The notes under the pieces: model-generated
Told to the model about the DNA's origin: nothing
Database searches by the model: none
Seen by the model: only the letters and a program-made list of their open reading frames with translations
Position numbers and translations under genes: made by a program
In this document: positions 47,141 to 57,895 of the stretch, in pieces
Numbering within the stretch: the stretch's first letter is position 1
Layout of the letters: the number at the start of each line of letters is the position of its first letter
Assembly (NCBI GenBank): GCA_013146195.2
Contig: CM028379.1
Coordinates: forward strand, 109,796,168-109,860,167
Direction: 5' to 3'
Length of the DNA: 64,000 nucleotides
DNA from: Codonopsis lanceolata
Taxonomy: Eukaryota > Streptophyta > Magnoliopsida > Asterales > Campanulaceae

Positions 47141-47611
47141 AAGGACAGAAAGAAGATGGGACAGAGTAACATCACATGTAATAAAAAGGAAAGGTCCAGC
47201 CGCAACAGGGAACTGAAAATTTTGAGTTGCAGCTTAAATTTCGACCAAGTAGCTAGGGGTTTAAAAGGAATTTGCAAGACTAGGAAGTGGATATCCTGGG
47301 GCGGTTTTTCGAACATCTTTGCAATCAGAAGATCAACAAGGATATTGAGGACATGGCCTTGTGGGAAGAGGTGCAGGAGGTGCACAACAGGTCGTTTTCT
47401 ATGAAGTCCTTTTATCAGAAAATGTTGATTGTGGATAAATCTTTTCCGTGGAAGAAGGTGTGGAAAATGAAGGCTCATAGGGTGGGTTTTTTATGTGGGA
47501 AGAGGAGATAATTTGAGGAGGAGAAGCAAGATTTACACTAATTGGTACTTCATGTGCAAGAGGGATGCTCAAAGTGTTACTCATCTCCTTCTTCATTATC
47601 CAGTTGCGATC
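47141..47611 (+). pseudogene. LINE A ORF2 remnant: zf-RVT C-terminal domain only
   Basis: After LGRFFEHLCNQKINKD the frames read FSMKSFYQKMLIVDKSFPWK, VWKMKAHRVGF and NWYFMCKRDAQSVTHLLLHY, the zinc-binding domain (zf-RVT) at the end of plant L1 ORF2. Endonuclease and most reverse transcriptase, normally about 3 kb, are missing between ORF1 (47140) and here, so a large internal deletion is visible. The domain is broken again at PVAI (47611). Confidence 0.8.
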
Positions 47612-47948
47612 TAGAGGATTCCAGAAGACTCTAGTAACTACTCTCTAGTATATAATATAATGTAGTAGAGTATTCTAGAAAATAGTAGAATTCTGGGAAA
47701 TTGTAGGAATACGGAATACCCTAGACTTGTATAGAATATTCTAGAAGCTTGTATGATTAAGGGTGGTAGCCTATTAATAGGTGATGTCTCAATTGTAACA
47801 AGACAACTTTTGGAGAGCTCAATAAACACTTGTTTCCTTATTAGAGTCTCTTTGAGTATTCTCTTCTTTCCAACTTAATGCCTTCAAATAGGTGTGAATC
47901 CTAGTGGGTGGAATTATCACATAACTTTGAGCACTTGGGGATAGTTGG
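47612..47948 (+). mobile_element. candidate copia-type LTR fragment inside LINE A
   Basis: This stretch interrupts the zf-RVT domain and has the look of a short copia LTR: tctagaatattctagaa-type words, then gtctcaattgtaacaagac, an aataaa signal (47820-47825) and cacttgtttcc. Clean TG..CA ends and a target duplication were not found, so the assignment is tentative. Confidence 0.35.
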
Positions 47949-48372
47949 CACTCGTTTGTTGTGGCTGATGGCTTATGACTTATGACTGATAGCTTAGGCT
48001 AGTAGTTGAATGACATGTGGTTGATTGCATGATAGACTGTTTGTTACCGTTGTTGAAAAACCGTTTATGAGCTGTTATAATTATTTGTTAAAAAACACTT
48101 GAAAATTAGTATTCGTATTTTTATGTATATTTCATGAAAGGAATGAAATGAGGATAATCAAATATTTATTAATGAATAGTCATCTTCATGTTTTAAAAAA
48201 AACCAAAAAAACTTAAAATTTTAGCTTTTTGGCTTTGGTTTTTCAATGCATAAAGGGTGTTGTACCTTACTTATTGGCTTTTGGCTTATAAGCTGAAAGT
48301 AACACTCTAAATTTGGCTTTTCAAATGCCAAAAGCCAAAAGTCACTCCAAATAAGCTACAACAAACGAACAC
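47949..48372. mobile_element. MITE-like element with imperfect terminal inverted repeats
   Basis: The left end ggCACTCGTTTGTTGTGGCT pairs with the complement of the right end AGCTACAACAAACGAACAC (matching about 15 of 19). The interior is AT-rich, with mirrored phrases ggcttatgacttatgact and gccaaaagccaaaagtcact. It encodes nothing. A target duplication is not clear (cttgg-like words on both sides), so the superfamily is open; hAT-type MITEs look similar. Confidence 0.5.
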
Positions 48373-48514
48373 TTGGTAAGCAAGAAGTGGAGTAAGGCTC
48401 ACTAAGACAAACGGAATTGTATTAGTGCTGCACGAATTGGGCAGAGTTAGGGAAAAAAAACTCTAAGTCAGTGACATTATGTGGGATTTCGTCCTGAATT
48501 AATTTCACGTGCCC

Positions 48515-48869
48515 TGGGTGATGTCGTATTCAGTCATTGATTTGCTTCGGGCTTGGTCTTTGTATAAACGGAAGAAGAGAAATTCCTTTTGGGATACAGT
48601 GAGTTGGACTATTTAGAGAGAAAGGAATGCTAGAGCTTTTGAAAACGAAGAAAGGAGCATGGTTGATCTTAATAATCAATTTCTCCATATGTTGTCTTTT
48701 TGGGGTCACGAGGAGGTGTCGCAGGGTATTAGTTTTTTTTGTAATTTTGTGAACAACTTAGCTTATAGTTAGTGGTGGTCTTTGTATACTTCCCGTGTAG
48801 ATAGGTTGCGTCTCCTTTATTGACGCTTTTTATTTTTTTATAATACTTTTACTTATCAAAAAAAAAAAA
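48515..48869 (+). pseudogene. LINE A ORF2 extreme C-terminus and poly(A) tail
   Basis: The frame reads VPWVMSYSVIDLLRAWSLYK, FWDTVSWTI then a stop, RERNARAFENEERSMVDLNN and MLSFWGHEE, the end of plant L1 ORF2. After the final stop come about 90 bp of 3' UTR ending in acttatcaaaaaaaaaaaa (48850-48869), a typical L1 3' end. The LINE A frame before the interruption is PVAI at 47611. Confidence 0.82.
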
Positions 48870-48870
48870 A

Positions 48871-49066
48871 TAGTGTATGATCACATCAATTGGGAGTCTT
48901 AGCATTACTCTTAGCATAAAGTGGCGTAAGTTGATTCTTTTTTGCATTTCCATGGTTCGATTTGAAGTGTTGGTGAATGGGAAACCTTTTGGATTCTTTG
49001 GCAGCTCTAGAGGTTTGAAGTAAGGAGACCCCCTTTCTCCCTTTCTATTCATCATTATCTTCTATT
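48871..49066 (+). pseudogene. fragment of a second LINE (B), reverse transcriptase
   Basis: Immediately after the poly(A) tail of LINE A the plus strand gives YDHINWE, and then MVRFEVLVNGKPFGFFGSSR and GDPLSPFLFIIIF, motifs from the middle of L1 reverse transcriptase. The join suggests that LINE A inserted into LINE B, or that two fragments were fused. The rest of LINE B is not seen downstream. Confidence 0.75.
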
Positions 49067-49139
49067 TTTATAAGTAAAGTAATATTAAAAGCAGGCGCCA
49101 AACAGGAGATGCGTCCTTTGTATACAATAAATATACACT

Positions 49140-50240
49140 ACCAAAAAAAATTAAACAATGGGCATACTATCCACAAAATCAAGTAAATATTTTCCGAACT
49201 TTGAATACCGTTTGTGCACCAAAAATAAAGTTCTTCCTGAATCCCCTTCTTCATCTTCTCATAAATCCATTTCACTGGTCCTCCGAGGCATAGCCGAGTG
49301 GTAAAAGGAGGGGGACATAAGATGCTGGAGGCATGCAGCGTGGGTTCGATACTTGGTGGAAGCACTTTGTTTTCTTCTGAGGTTAGACCTTGTATGTGTT
49401 ATCATTGTTTCAAACCTCAGTATCATTTCGGGCACATCTCGCGATTTTCCTGGTAGTAGCAATGAGGGACCGGAACTACTACCCCAGGATTCAACCTGGT
49501 TAAAAAAAAATAAAATAAAATAAAAATAAAATAAATCCATTTCACTGCTTTCAAAGATTCTTTGATTTCTTTCTTTTCATAAGTTCCAGCACACTACCAA
49601 CGGAGCAGCATCCCAGGCTTCACAGGCTTCAGATCTTCTTTTTCGGCGCTTGTAAACGGACCAAGCGCGTAACATCTCTATAATTGACTTTGGCATAACC
49701 CAAGAAAGTAAAGAGACGAAGAATATGATTCCACATCTCTCTAGCTATGGAGCAGTGAAGAAACAGATCGTTGACACTCTCCTCGTCATTTTTACACATA
49801 TAACACCAGTTCACGTAGATTCTCTTTCTTCTTCCTAAATTGTCTCCTGTCAAAATGGCTTCGTGATTCCCACATAAAGAAATCCACCCTGCTAGGGGCC
49901 TTTGATTTCCAAATAGTCCTCCAAGGGACCAAACTATCTTCTCTCTTTTCTAAAATCTGATGGTAAGATTTCACAGTTAACCTTCTGTCCTTCGACCCAT
50001 CCCACAGAGTTCTGTCTTCCAAGAAACTGAAGAACTAGACTATATCCCCTACTTCCCTTCTGAACAATGGGTTCCAGCTAACTGTGCCGTCCATTACTTG
50101 AAACATAGAGTCTACCATACCTCTTTCTCCTCCGCAATGCTGTATAGCCCTTGAATTACTCCCAGCCCCTTCTAATCCCCTTCCATATACTAACCCCATA
50201 AGAACTTGAGATCTTTTTAGGGAACCAGCAATTTATCCCT
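49140..50240 (-). pseudogene. third LINE (C), ORF2 C-terminal region, minus strand
   Basis: Minus strand from 50235: YGVSIWKGIRRGW, then TLWDGSKDRRLTVKSYHQIL, WRTIWKSKAPSRVDFFMWES, the zf-RVT cysteines in NWCYMCKNDEESVNDLFLHC and REMWNHILRLFTFLGYAKVN. It continues through the SINE insertion as AVKWIYEKMKKG and LYFWCTNGIQSSEN to about 49140. Several shifts break it. It is oriented opposite to LINEs A and B, so it is an independent insertion. Confidence 0.8.
49261..49547 (+). mobile_element. tRNA-derived SINE with perfect 17 bp target duplication
   Basis: ataaatccatttcactg occurs at 49261-49277 and again at 49531-49547. The 253 bp body (49278-49530) carries a perfect A box TAGCCGAGTGG (49291-49301), a B box GGTTCGATAC (49343-49352) and ends in an A-rich (TAAAA)n tail. 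The pol III promoter is therefore at the 5' end as in tRNA-derived SINEs. It interrupts the ORF2 tail of LINE C. The identical duplication marks it as one of the younger insertions. Confidence 0.93.
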
Positions 50241-51760
50241 TCTCCAAGTTTAATCAAATGGGATTATATCAAGATTCATGCAATGAAGATGAGTTCATAT
50301 ATGAAGTTAATTTTGACATCCACACCATCAATAAATCAATAAAAGTACTAAAGTCCAACTCCAAGCATTTACTTTCAGTTTTCATTTTCTCATGTTAGGA
50401 TACCACCGCTTCGCTACTCAAAAGAAGCAAAATCAAAAAATCCTGTGTATATGCTCAACTTGGAATTAAGATTCCTTTTTCAAGAACTATCAAGAGGTTA
50501 ACTACAGTAGCTAGAAATGGGTACTAGGCAATTAGTAATTCACTAGGAAAATCGACCCAATTAAAATTCAAATACAATTAAACTAGTAAATACAAATCCA
50601 ATTAAAATTCGAGTTCCATATCCAATAAACCATAAAATGAAAAAGTTCCTAGTTAGGTCACCGTTTGGTTTCGAGTTTCGACTGAAAACAGAAAAATTCA
50701 CGAGTTAAGAAACTAAGACATACCACCTGATGTGGCAAAATCCTCAGCTTGGGCCGTTCTGCTCGTGGGTAGGATATTCACGGGCTTGTAGTCGCTTCCT
50801 TGAACCCGGCTGAGAGCACGAAAACCTGAGTGGAAGTGCAGGCGGGGGCCTCGCGAAACCCTCGGCGTGAGAGTAAGTGCAGTACCGTGTATGAGAAGCA
50901 GAATACGAGAACTCGAGGAAGAGGCGAGTGTATGAGAGCATGTACCTTTGAGGTGTATGACTGAGGAGGGTATTTATTGGCCCTTGTGTGGTTGAATCAG
51001 GGTAGGATTTGGTTTTGTAGTCACCTTGTTCCTGAGTGAAACTCTAGATTTCTGTTGATATCTATTGCGTGTGATATCAGGGATGAATAAAGCAAGTGTC
51101 CTGCCTACATATGATAACTTGTGGCCGTGTCTTGGCGGGCAAGCTACTTGGTGTATTTGCTCGATGAGGAATGAGCGGGCAAGGCCCTGCTCGTCTGCAT
51201 GGTAGATGAGGTATATGAGTTGATCACAATTCCCGGGCAAGGCCCCTGATCGGACAGGCCGAGCACGTGTCGAGTCAACGCAGTTCATGCGCGATCATGC
51301 CATTGTATGGGGTTGCTCTCTTTTATGCTCAGGCTGGGCACATGGGCCCTCAAGGCCCATGCTCGTGATCGGCCCTTGATGGCAACTCGTGCTCGCTCGT
51401 GACCGATTTGGGTGGGTATATCGATGGCCTCAGCTGGCGAGTATTTATGCTCGAGGCGAGGAGCGTGCAGAATGTATCGAAGTTACCCAAAACCCGGGCT
51501 TGTACACTTATGAAATCTGATGATGCCAGTGATCGGTGAACATTCGTAGAAGGTTCCGAACTTTACAAGCTGTCGGTACCGGCGTGCCGAAGAAGCCTTT
51601 CAGCGAGTGGTTACAGGAGGGGACAGGCGCCGTGAGCCGTCGAGAGGTGGCCAAGAAAAGACGGGGTGCTAGTCCGGGGACGGCGCATTTAATGCGCGTG
51701 CGTGGGTCTGACGGCGGAATATCTGTCTTTTTCGGCTTCGGCCACGATCTCAGAGGTTTC
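50241..51760. other. non-coding DNA, probably holding the LTR of a Tat-type gypsy (boundaries not found)
   Basis: 50241-50730 shows nothing recognisable. From about 50732 base composition becomes GC-richer and the phrase GGGCAAGGCCC appears (51177, 51235), shared with the DNA downstream of the antisense ORF. A minus-strand LTR of the Tat element is expected here, but no TG..CA ends, polypurine tract or duplication could be fixed. Confidence 0.35.
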
Positions 51761-51765
51761 CTTTT

Positions 51766-51776
51766 CTATTTAAGCA
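51766..51776 (+). promoter_or_regulatory. TATA-like promoter of the antisense ORF
   Basis: tctatttaagc lies about 160 bp upstream of the 5' UTR splice donor at 51935. It is the only good plus-strand TATA-like box near the ORF, so the antisense transcript probably starts near 51800. Confidence 0.45.
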
Positions 51777-51934
51777 GGCGCCTCGCCCGTTTGAAGCTTT
51801 ATCTTTTGAGATTTTTAGAGAAGAGAATAGAGAGAAGCTCGCAACTTTTGGTAGATTTTCGAAGTCGTCTCGATCGCCGGGTTGCGCTTGCATACTTTGA
51901 CTCCACGAAGCAGATTTCCTCCAGAACTTTAACA

Positions 51935-52191
51935 GTAAGTTGCTTCTTCTCAGCCTTTATTTTCCCGTTTGTTTGTTTCGTTTCAATTTTTCTCCTTTAC
52001 GTTTTCAATGTTTCTGGATTTCCTTGAATAGATTAGGCGAGTCCCTAGGTGAGATCGAGGAGAGACCCGATTGTGTCTCGTCGCTGGGCGGGCAAGGCCC
52101 TTGGATTGACCTAGACTTAGGGTTTTTCCTCTTTCTTAATGGCTGCTCCTTTACGGATAGGATCGACCATGCTTTTCCTCGATCTCTGTAG
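51935..52191 (+). other. intron in the 5' leader of the antisense ORF
   Basis: The donor GTAAGT at 51935 follows ctttaaca. The acceptor ctctgtag ends at 52191, and the ATG of the ORF is the very next base. The T-rich interior (51940-52010) fits a plant intron. A copy of GGGCAAGGCCC lies inside it at 52090. Confidence 0.55.
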
Positions 52192-54903
52192 ATGTCCGAC
52201 GGAGATTTCTCTGAAAACGACCGGGAGGAGTTCAGTTATGGCGGGCAGAATGACCCCATGAGCAGTGAGAGGTCCCCGTCTATTGACGTAGTATTCGAGC
52301 AGGGTGATGAGTCCGTGGCTGGCGAGGTCGTGGCTGCCCGACCTCGTGTGTCCAGATTGATCCGAGGCCCGTGTGCCGTGATTACCTTATCCGCCTCCGG
52401 CTTGTCGGAGGAGAAGTGGAACAAGGTCGAAACAGCTTCCGGTGGGCGAGCCACACTCATTTGTCGGGACCGGCCAGGCATGGCCGTGCCCAATTGGCGA
52501 GCAGGGATGATTTTACGCCGAAAGCGAGGGTAGGTGGTGCGATATTGCCGAGGCCGAGGGCGTCAGTGGTCGAGCCTTTGCCGTGATGAGGACTCGAATA
52601 ACATCCCTATCGCGGCGGCGTCAAGCTGCGTGCACCGGAGGTGCGGCTCGGCCTGGCTTCTCCTGCTCTGCACAGGGCATCGAATCTTGACGAGGTATGC
52701 GGCTCATTGGGCTTCTTGGAGATACCGGCCAAGCGACCGCCTTTGGTTTACCTCGATGGGCATAGAGCACGAGGACTATCGGGTAGAGAAGGCGGTGCAC
52801 ACGTGATGGTGAATTTCCCGGGGCGAGAATGGTAAACTGCTCTTCTTTGCAGACTTCTTCCGAGTAGGGCTCCGTTTGCCCCTGGATCCCTTTGTCCTTC
52901 TATTCCTTCAGGAATTCTGTCCGATGCCCGGTGACCTGATGCTGAACACGGTAAGGGCCCTTATGGCTTATATTGTGGCGTGTCGTTTACTACGCATAGA
53001 GCCGACGAGCAAGATTTTCAGGCGTCTCTTTATTCTGAGCGTTGATGCTTATGGTCGGGTAAATGCTCGTTCCAACTCTAGCTTCCTTAGGATTTTGTCC
53101 GATGTGCCAGGGAAGGTGGATGCCTGGGATAGAAGAGCTGTCTTGATCGAGTCTCGGACTGGGTGGCCGATAATGCCTATGAGCCAAGATTTGATAAACG
53201 TCCCCAAACTTCCCCGTGGAGGGTTCACCACCGGTGACACTCGTCGCCTAACGGTTATCCGGGATGCCCTGGGCGTTGTGATGGATGGGGAAAGGAGAGT
53301 TAGTCAAGAGCGCCTGTTCGATTGGAAGGAATTGGTTTGCAATCCTCGCAATTTCACGCGGGGTGCTCATTTGCCATCCCGAGGTGGAGCCCTTGTGCTC
53401 CTTCGGAAGAGGCCCACGAGTCGGGGGCGATTATCACGGCGAAATTTCGCGGTATCGGATGTGTCGCGTCTAGGGCATGATTATGCCTTTGTTTATCTTG
53501 GGGATCTGGTTGGTTTGAACTTTTACTCTTTCCTCACCCTCTTATAATTGTTGGTCCGGTGATTGTAACTTGTATTGCTATATTAATTTATCTTTTCTTT
53601 TCGCAGCTATGCTATCCACGAGGCGATTCAAAGTGGAGGGAGGCCGGCGGGTGGCCGCAGCAAGCCAACCCTCATGAGGCATCCCTTGTCCCTTTCATTC
53701 CGGCGGGCAAGAGGCGCCCATGGCTAAGAAGGTAGGCTGAAGTACCGCCTCCTCCCCTCCTCGGTCATTCTTTGAAGTTCCAGCGACTCTAGCCATTGCT
53801 AGAGGCTGCAAAGGCGGCGGGCAAGAAGACACCTCCCTCGCCGGTGATCGCTCTTCGCCCGGTAGCGTTATGGGATCCGAGGCCGCCCATGATTCCTCAA
53901 ACCACAGTTTGCTCCACGATTTCGAGATGCCAACAAGTCCCCAGGGCAATTGTTCTTTGGATTGTCAGAGGACGTCGGCCATATCGATCTGGCAGGCGAT
54001 CTGGCTGGTGGGAAAAGGAATAGTGGGCGGGCGCTTCGAGAGTGTTACCGATGGCCAGGAGGCGGTAGGCCATGTTTTGCTTTCGGACATATCGGGCTTA
54101 GTGCGGCGAGGTATGCCTATTCTTTTTGAACTTGATAATTTCTATTTGGATTGTTCGACCTTGCTCGTGTTTGTTGTTTGTAGATCGCTTCCTCTGCACC
54201 TGACATCTACTGATCGATATCTGAGGAGGAGATCGATACATGAAGATTGAGTCAGGAGGATGGTGGTAAGAATAAGAATGACCAGGGTTGCGACCTTGGA
54301 CCGGTCGAAGGAGGCGTTCTTTGAGCGAAATTTGGAGGCGACAATAAGGCTTTGGCAGGAGAAGACAACCTGGTAGCCAGGCGAGAAAAGATCAGCTGAA
54401 GTGGCCTGGAGCGGCGTGATCAGCGCAGTGTGGCGTTGAAGGGGCGGCGGCGAGAGATGCGGCGGCCTATAAAATCTATTCCCGATCGGTGGCGGCGGCC
54501 GAACTCGAGGCGGTGAAGGATTTCGAGGCTTCCACATTTACGCCCTCAAGTGCGCCGGCTATATTGCCTTATTATGCGTGGGCACCAATCATATCCTGCG
54601 AATGCTCGCGGCGCGGGCGGTGGACATGAGCACGATGGTGATTAGGCGCTGCTCGATCCTTCTTGCCGGGAGGCCGGAAGCTACATCACTTGGTGCCCTA
54701 CACTCGGTGGAGTGGATGCCTGGCAGGGATGATAATGATGATGGTTGGAGCCATGGGACCCCCCAGTTAGGTCAATGTCAATGTAGCTTGATTGATGCAA
54801 GTAAGGGAGAAGGAGGCGGGTTCTTTGAGGCATTGCTCGGCTTCAAGCAATCTGAGCCGCCCTTATCGAGGAAGCAAATCTTTGCTGCTCCACACACGAT
54901 GTA
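52192..54903 (+). pseudogene. antisense additional ORF of a Tat-type gypsy ('putative gypsy type transposon' domain), frameshifted
   Basis: The first frame is MSDGDFSENDREEFSYGGQN (52192-52533), acidic. Broken frames then give SNLDEVCGSLGFLEIPAKRP and, from 52850, ADFFRVGLRLPLDPFVLLFL, CPMPGDLMLNTVRALMAYIV and RRLFILS. This is the domain annotated in plants as putative gypsy type transposon (PF04195-like). The frame runs to a GT near 53510 and resumes after a T-rich intron ending cgcag (53607). The rest (53620-54903) is Pro/Ser/Ala-rich and frameshifted. Known Tat-lineage elements carry such an ORF in antisense between pol and the 3' LTR; the minus-strand integrase at 55770-56278 fits that. 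The function is unknown. Confidence 0.6.
53511..53607 (+). other. second intron of the antisense ORF
   Basis: The frame LGDLVGLNFY runs into a stop-rich, T-rich stretch. GT lies near 53511 and a good acceptor, tttcttttcgcag, ends at 53607. Confidence 0.45.
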
Positions 54904-55769
54904 ATTTAAAGACTTAGTATCTTGTTTTGGCCGATGTGCCTTTTGTAAGCAGAACTCTTGATCCTTTTGGAAATACTTTATCTCTGTAAACAATTTTCCC
55001 AGCTATTTCTTTGCTTATTCTTATCATCATTTTGCTCGAAATGAATGCACGTGTTTTGTTTTTTGTCAGATAATATTTGCTTGTGTTTTTCTGCATTTAA
55101 TTAGTACCAACACAATTGTATGCGGGGTAGTCCCCAATATATCGAGGCGGATAGTAATCGTGCAAAGAACATTAACTCGGCATACGTAAAGTAAATAGTG
55201 CAAATATCTTAAGTTAATGTCTTACTATTTGGCATACCGGTGTTCGTCGGTGCTTTTTCAGGGCATACGGTGGTATTGTTTGAATGCTTGGCATGGGCCA
55301 AGGCTTCTAAGTGGCAAGGCCCTATCGCTGAGGCGAGCTTGAGATGATTGCTTAGCGGGCAAGGCCCGGCTCGGCGACTATCAGCAGGGCATGGCCGTTG
55401 TTCGGTGTGGGTAACCGATTCGGTTGAAGTATATCACACAGGTGTAAGGATATCTGACTAAACGGTGTTGTCGTTGCCGACCCTTTGTGGGACCCGAGGT
55501 AGTTTCGGTGATATCAGATGGGCAAGGCCCCTGGCGTGGCGGGCATCCTAAAATCGTGAGCAGGGCATGGCCGCATCGCCTGAGAGAAATTAAGTTCACT
55601 AGTACTTGGGTATTACGAATGTTGGCTGGGCTTGGCCACAGGTCACTTGTAGATGGTAGATGCCAATAAAATCTAAGTAAAACAATATTGAGAAACTTGC
55701 CTTTATTGAATAAAATTTGTGACCCTCAGCGAGTGAGGTCTTGCCGTCTATGTAAGGAGGATTAACTTC
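54904..55769. other. non-coding spacer with repeated GGGCAAGGCCC words
   Basis: No frame was recognised. The word GGGCAAGGCCC occurs at 55357 and 55520, the near-form ggcaaggccc at 55313, and gggcatggcc or gggcttggcc at 55387, 55563 and 55628. The left part (54904-55090) is AT-rich and may be the 3' end of the antisense transcript. Confidence 0.5.
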
Positions 55770-56278
55770 TACGGATAGTACTTTTTCGGATGATTAGCAT
55801 GCCATGGGTGTTTTAGCTCTTTTCCTTCGAGTTCGGAGTGTATAGGTGCCTTCTCGATAATACCGGTGACTTGGAAGGGTCGCTTCCAGTTAGGCGATAG
55901 CTTTCCCGTTACGCTCATTGTCAGGTCACTTCAATTTTCACGAGGACCCAGTCCCACGACTGAAGGCTGCCCTAACCTTTTTGTCATGATGGGCCTTTGC
56001 CATTGTTTGTAGTTGACCATTACGAGTCGAGCATCCGGTCTTCTTTCTTCTAGGAGGTCGAGGTCTATTGCCGTATGGCTTCGTTGTTTGTTATTTGTAA
56101 GTGGGAGACTTCGATAGGCAGGCAAAGCCATTTCAATGGAATCATTGCCTCGACCGTAAGTGAGAGCAAATGGGGTTTCCCACGTTGGACCGCGCCTGAT
56201 GGTTATTGCCCGTAAAAGGCGATGGCGGCTCCTCGGCCCATTTCCTGCTCTTGCTAGATTTCTCTTGAGTGTGCGTGC
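55770..56278 (-). pseudogene. Tat-type gypsy integrase C-terminal region
   Basis: The minus strand from the gap reads TWETPFALTYGRG, then IEMALPAYRSLPLTNNKQ, IDLDLLEERRPDARLVMVNY and, after a break, GKLSPNWKRPFQVTGIIEKA and HPWHANHPKKYY. These are the usual closing segments of Tat/Ogre pol (TPF-L-YG, the LDLLEE-R block, GKL-PNW-GP). Upstream pol lies beyond the gap at 56279. It shares the element with the antisense ORF. Confidence 0.78.
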
Positions 56279-56378
56279 NNNNNNNNNNNNNNNNNNNNNN
56301 NNNNNNNNNNNNNNNNNNNNNNNNNNNNNNNNNNNNNNNNNNNNNNNNNNNNNNNNNNNNNNNNNNNNNNNNNNNNNN
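56279..56378. other. assembly gap (100 N)
   Basis: Exactly 100 N. Tat integrase stops at its left edge and an unrelated ATT-rich microsatellite begins at its right edge. Confidence 0.98.
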
Positions 56379-56447
56379 TATTATTATTATTATTTCTATT
56401 ATTATTATTATTTCTATTATTATTATTATTTCTATTATTATTACTAA
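56379..56447 (+). repeat. (TTA)n compound microsatellite
   Basis: Repeats of a 19-20 bp unit, tattattattattatttct, about three and a half times, directly at the gap edge. The repeat may explain why the assembly stopped here. Confidence 0.9.
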
Positions 56448-56739
56448 ACGGACCATTATTTGGCTCATTATTACAATCACAATTATAAATAACTCAATTA
56501 TTATTTTATAAAATTAAATGGGCTCACTGCTGATTCACTAATAGACCCAAATATTAATTAATTTCTTTCAAATTTGGTCAAACCATAAATATCAGCCCAA
56601 GATAACTAAACTAATATAGGCCCAAGTATATTTATTCCAATTTAATAAAATACTTATTAAAATTATGGATATTACACTCAGCATATCAACATGAAAATAT
56701 ACTCCTCAGTTCTTAAATTACTGTTTTTCAAATAAAAAT

Positions 56740-57860
56740 GACTTAAATCACAATTTGGTCATCTACTCTTACGAAGTATTCGTTAATCTCACTCTACTCT
56801 TTTTTTTTTTCTCAATTTAGTCATTATACTTGGTATTTGGTGGTAAATAGGTCACTCGGATTCATTTCCGTTAGTTAATTTTGATGAAAATGCTCAAAGA
56901 GACAAAAATGCCCCTATATATTTGGTTTTGAAAGTCAATAAGATCACTATAAATTTTTAAACTAAGAAAAACAAATTATTAAGCTCAAATATTTGTAAAA
57001 TGAATACTAAGTCATTAGTTGAGTAAATTTGACTAAATTTTATCTATTTTTGTTCATTTCAATTTCTTATTGGACTTATTATAAGTTTTCTTTATTTTTT
57101 AATGATATATACAAATAAAGAAATAGTAAAAAATAAATTATTAATAAAATGAAGGAAAATAAAAACCCACTTTATATTTAAAAAAATTGAGCACTCAAGG
57201 TTAGTAAAAAGTAAAACAAATGAAAATAAATAATTATAATATTTCTCTAAAAGTTATAAAAATTAAACTATGAATTATCAAACTTTAGAAAACAAATAAC
57301 TAAGCCCACAAAATTGTAAAATAAAATATAAGTTATTAATAAAGTTAATTTGTCTAAATTTTTATAATTTATTTTTTTTATTTCAATTGCTTATTTGACT
57401 TGTTTTAAATTTTCTTTTCTTCAGAATATAGTAAAAATAAAGAACTAGTAAAAAAAACTTTATTAATAAAATGAAGGCAAATGAGAAAATACAAAAAAGT
57501 TAATGCAAAACAAAAAATAACCTATGTAAGTAATTAGTAAGTGTTTTTCAAACAAAAAAAAGTTAAAGATGGGTGAATAACCTATCTTAACAAGGAAAAA
57601 AAACTCTAAGCCCCTTCCTTGCTTAAAACCCCTTCCTTGCTTAAAGCCCTTAAACACCATATCGGTTTCTCCCTCTCTTCTTTAGCTTGCATCGGTGGTG
57701 TTTCCCTTCATCTTCATCTCCTTTTCATCTGGCCATTCCAAGAAACCTTTAAGCCCTAGCACCACTTTCCCTCTCTCTACTTCCTCAATTCGTCTTCTCC
57801 GGTCAATGCCGCACAAGATCTAACAAAAACAAACATTGCCTCAAATCAATTCTGTGCTCA

Positions 57861-57895
<35 letters not shown>

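Noticed and set aside
49278..49360. Possible genuine tRNA-Leu gene
   Set aside because: A and B boxes and gccgagtggt look tRNA-like, but there is no closing acceptor stem or anticodon arm. The sequence runs on to an A-rich tail and is flanked by a 17 bp duplication, so it is a SINE.
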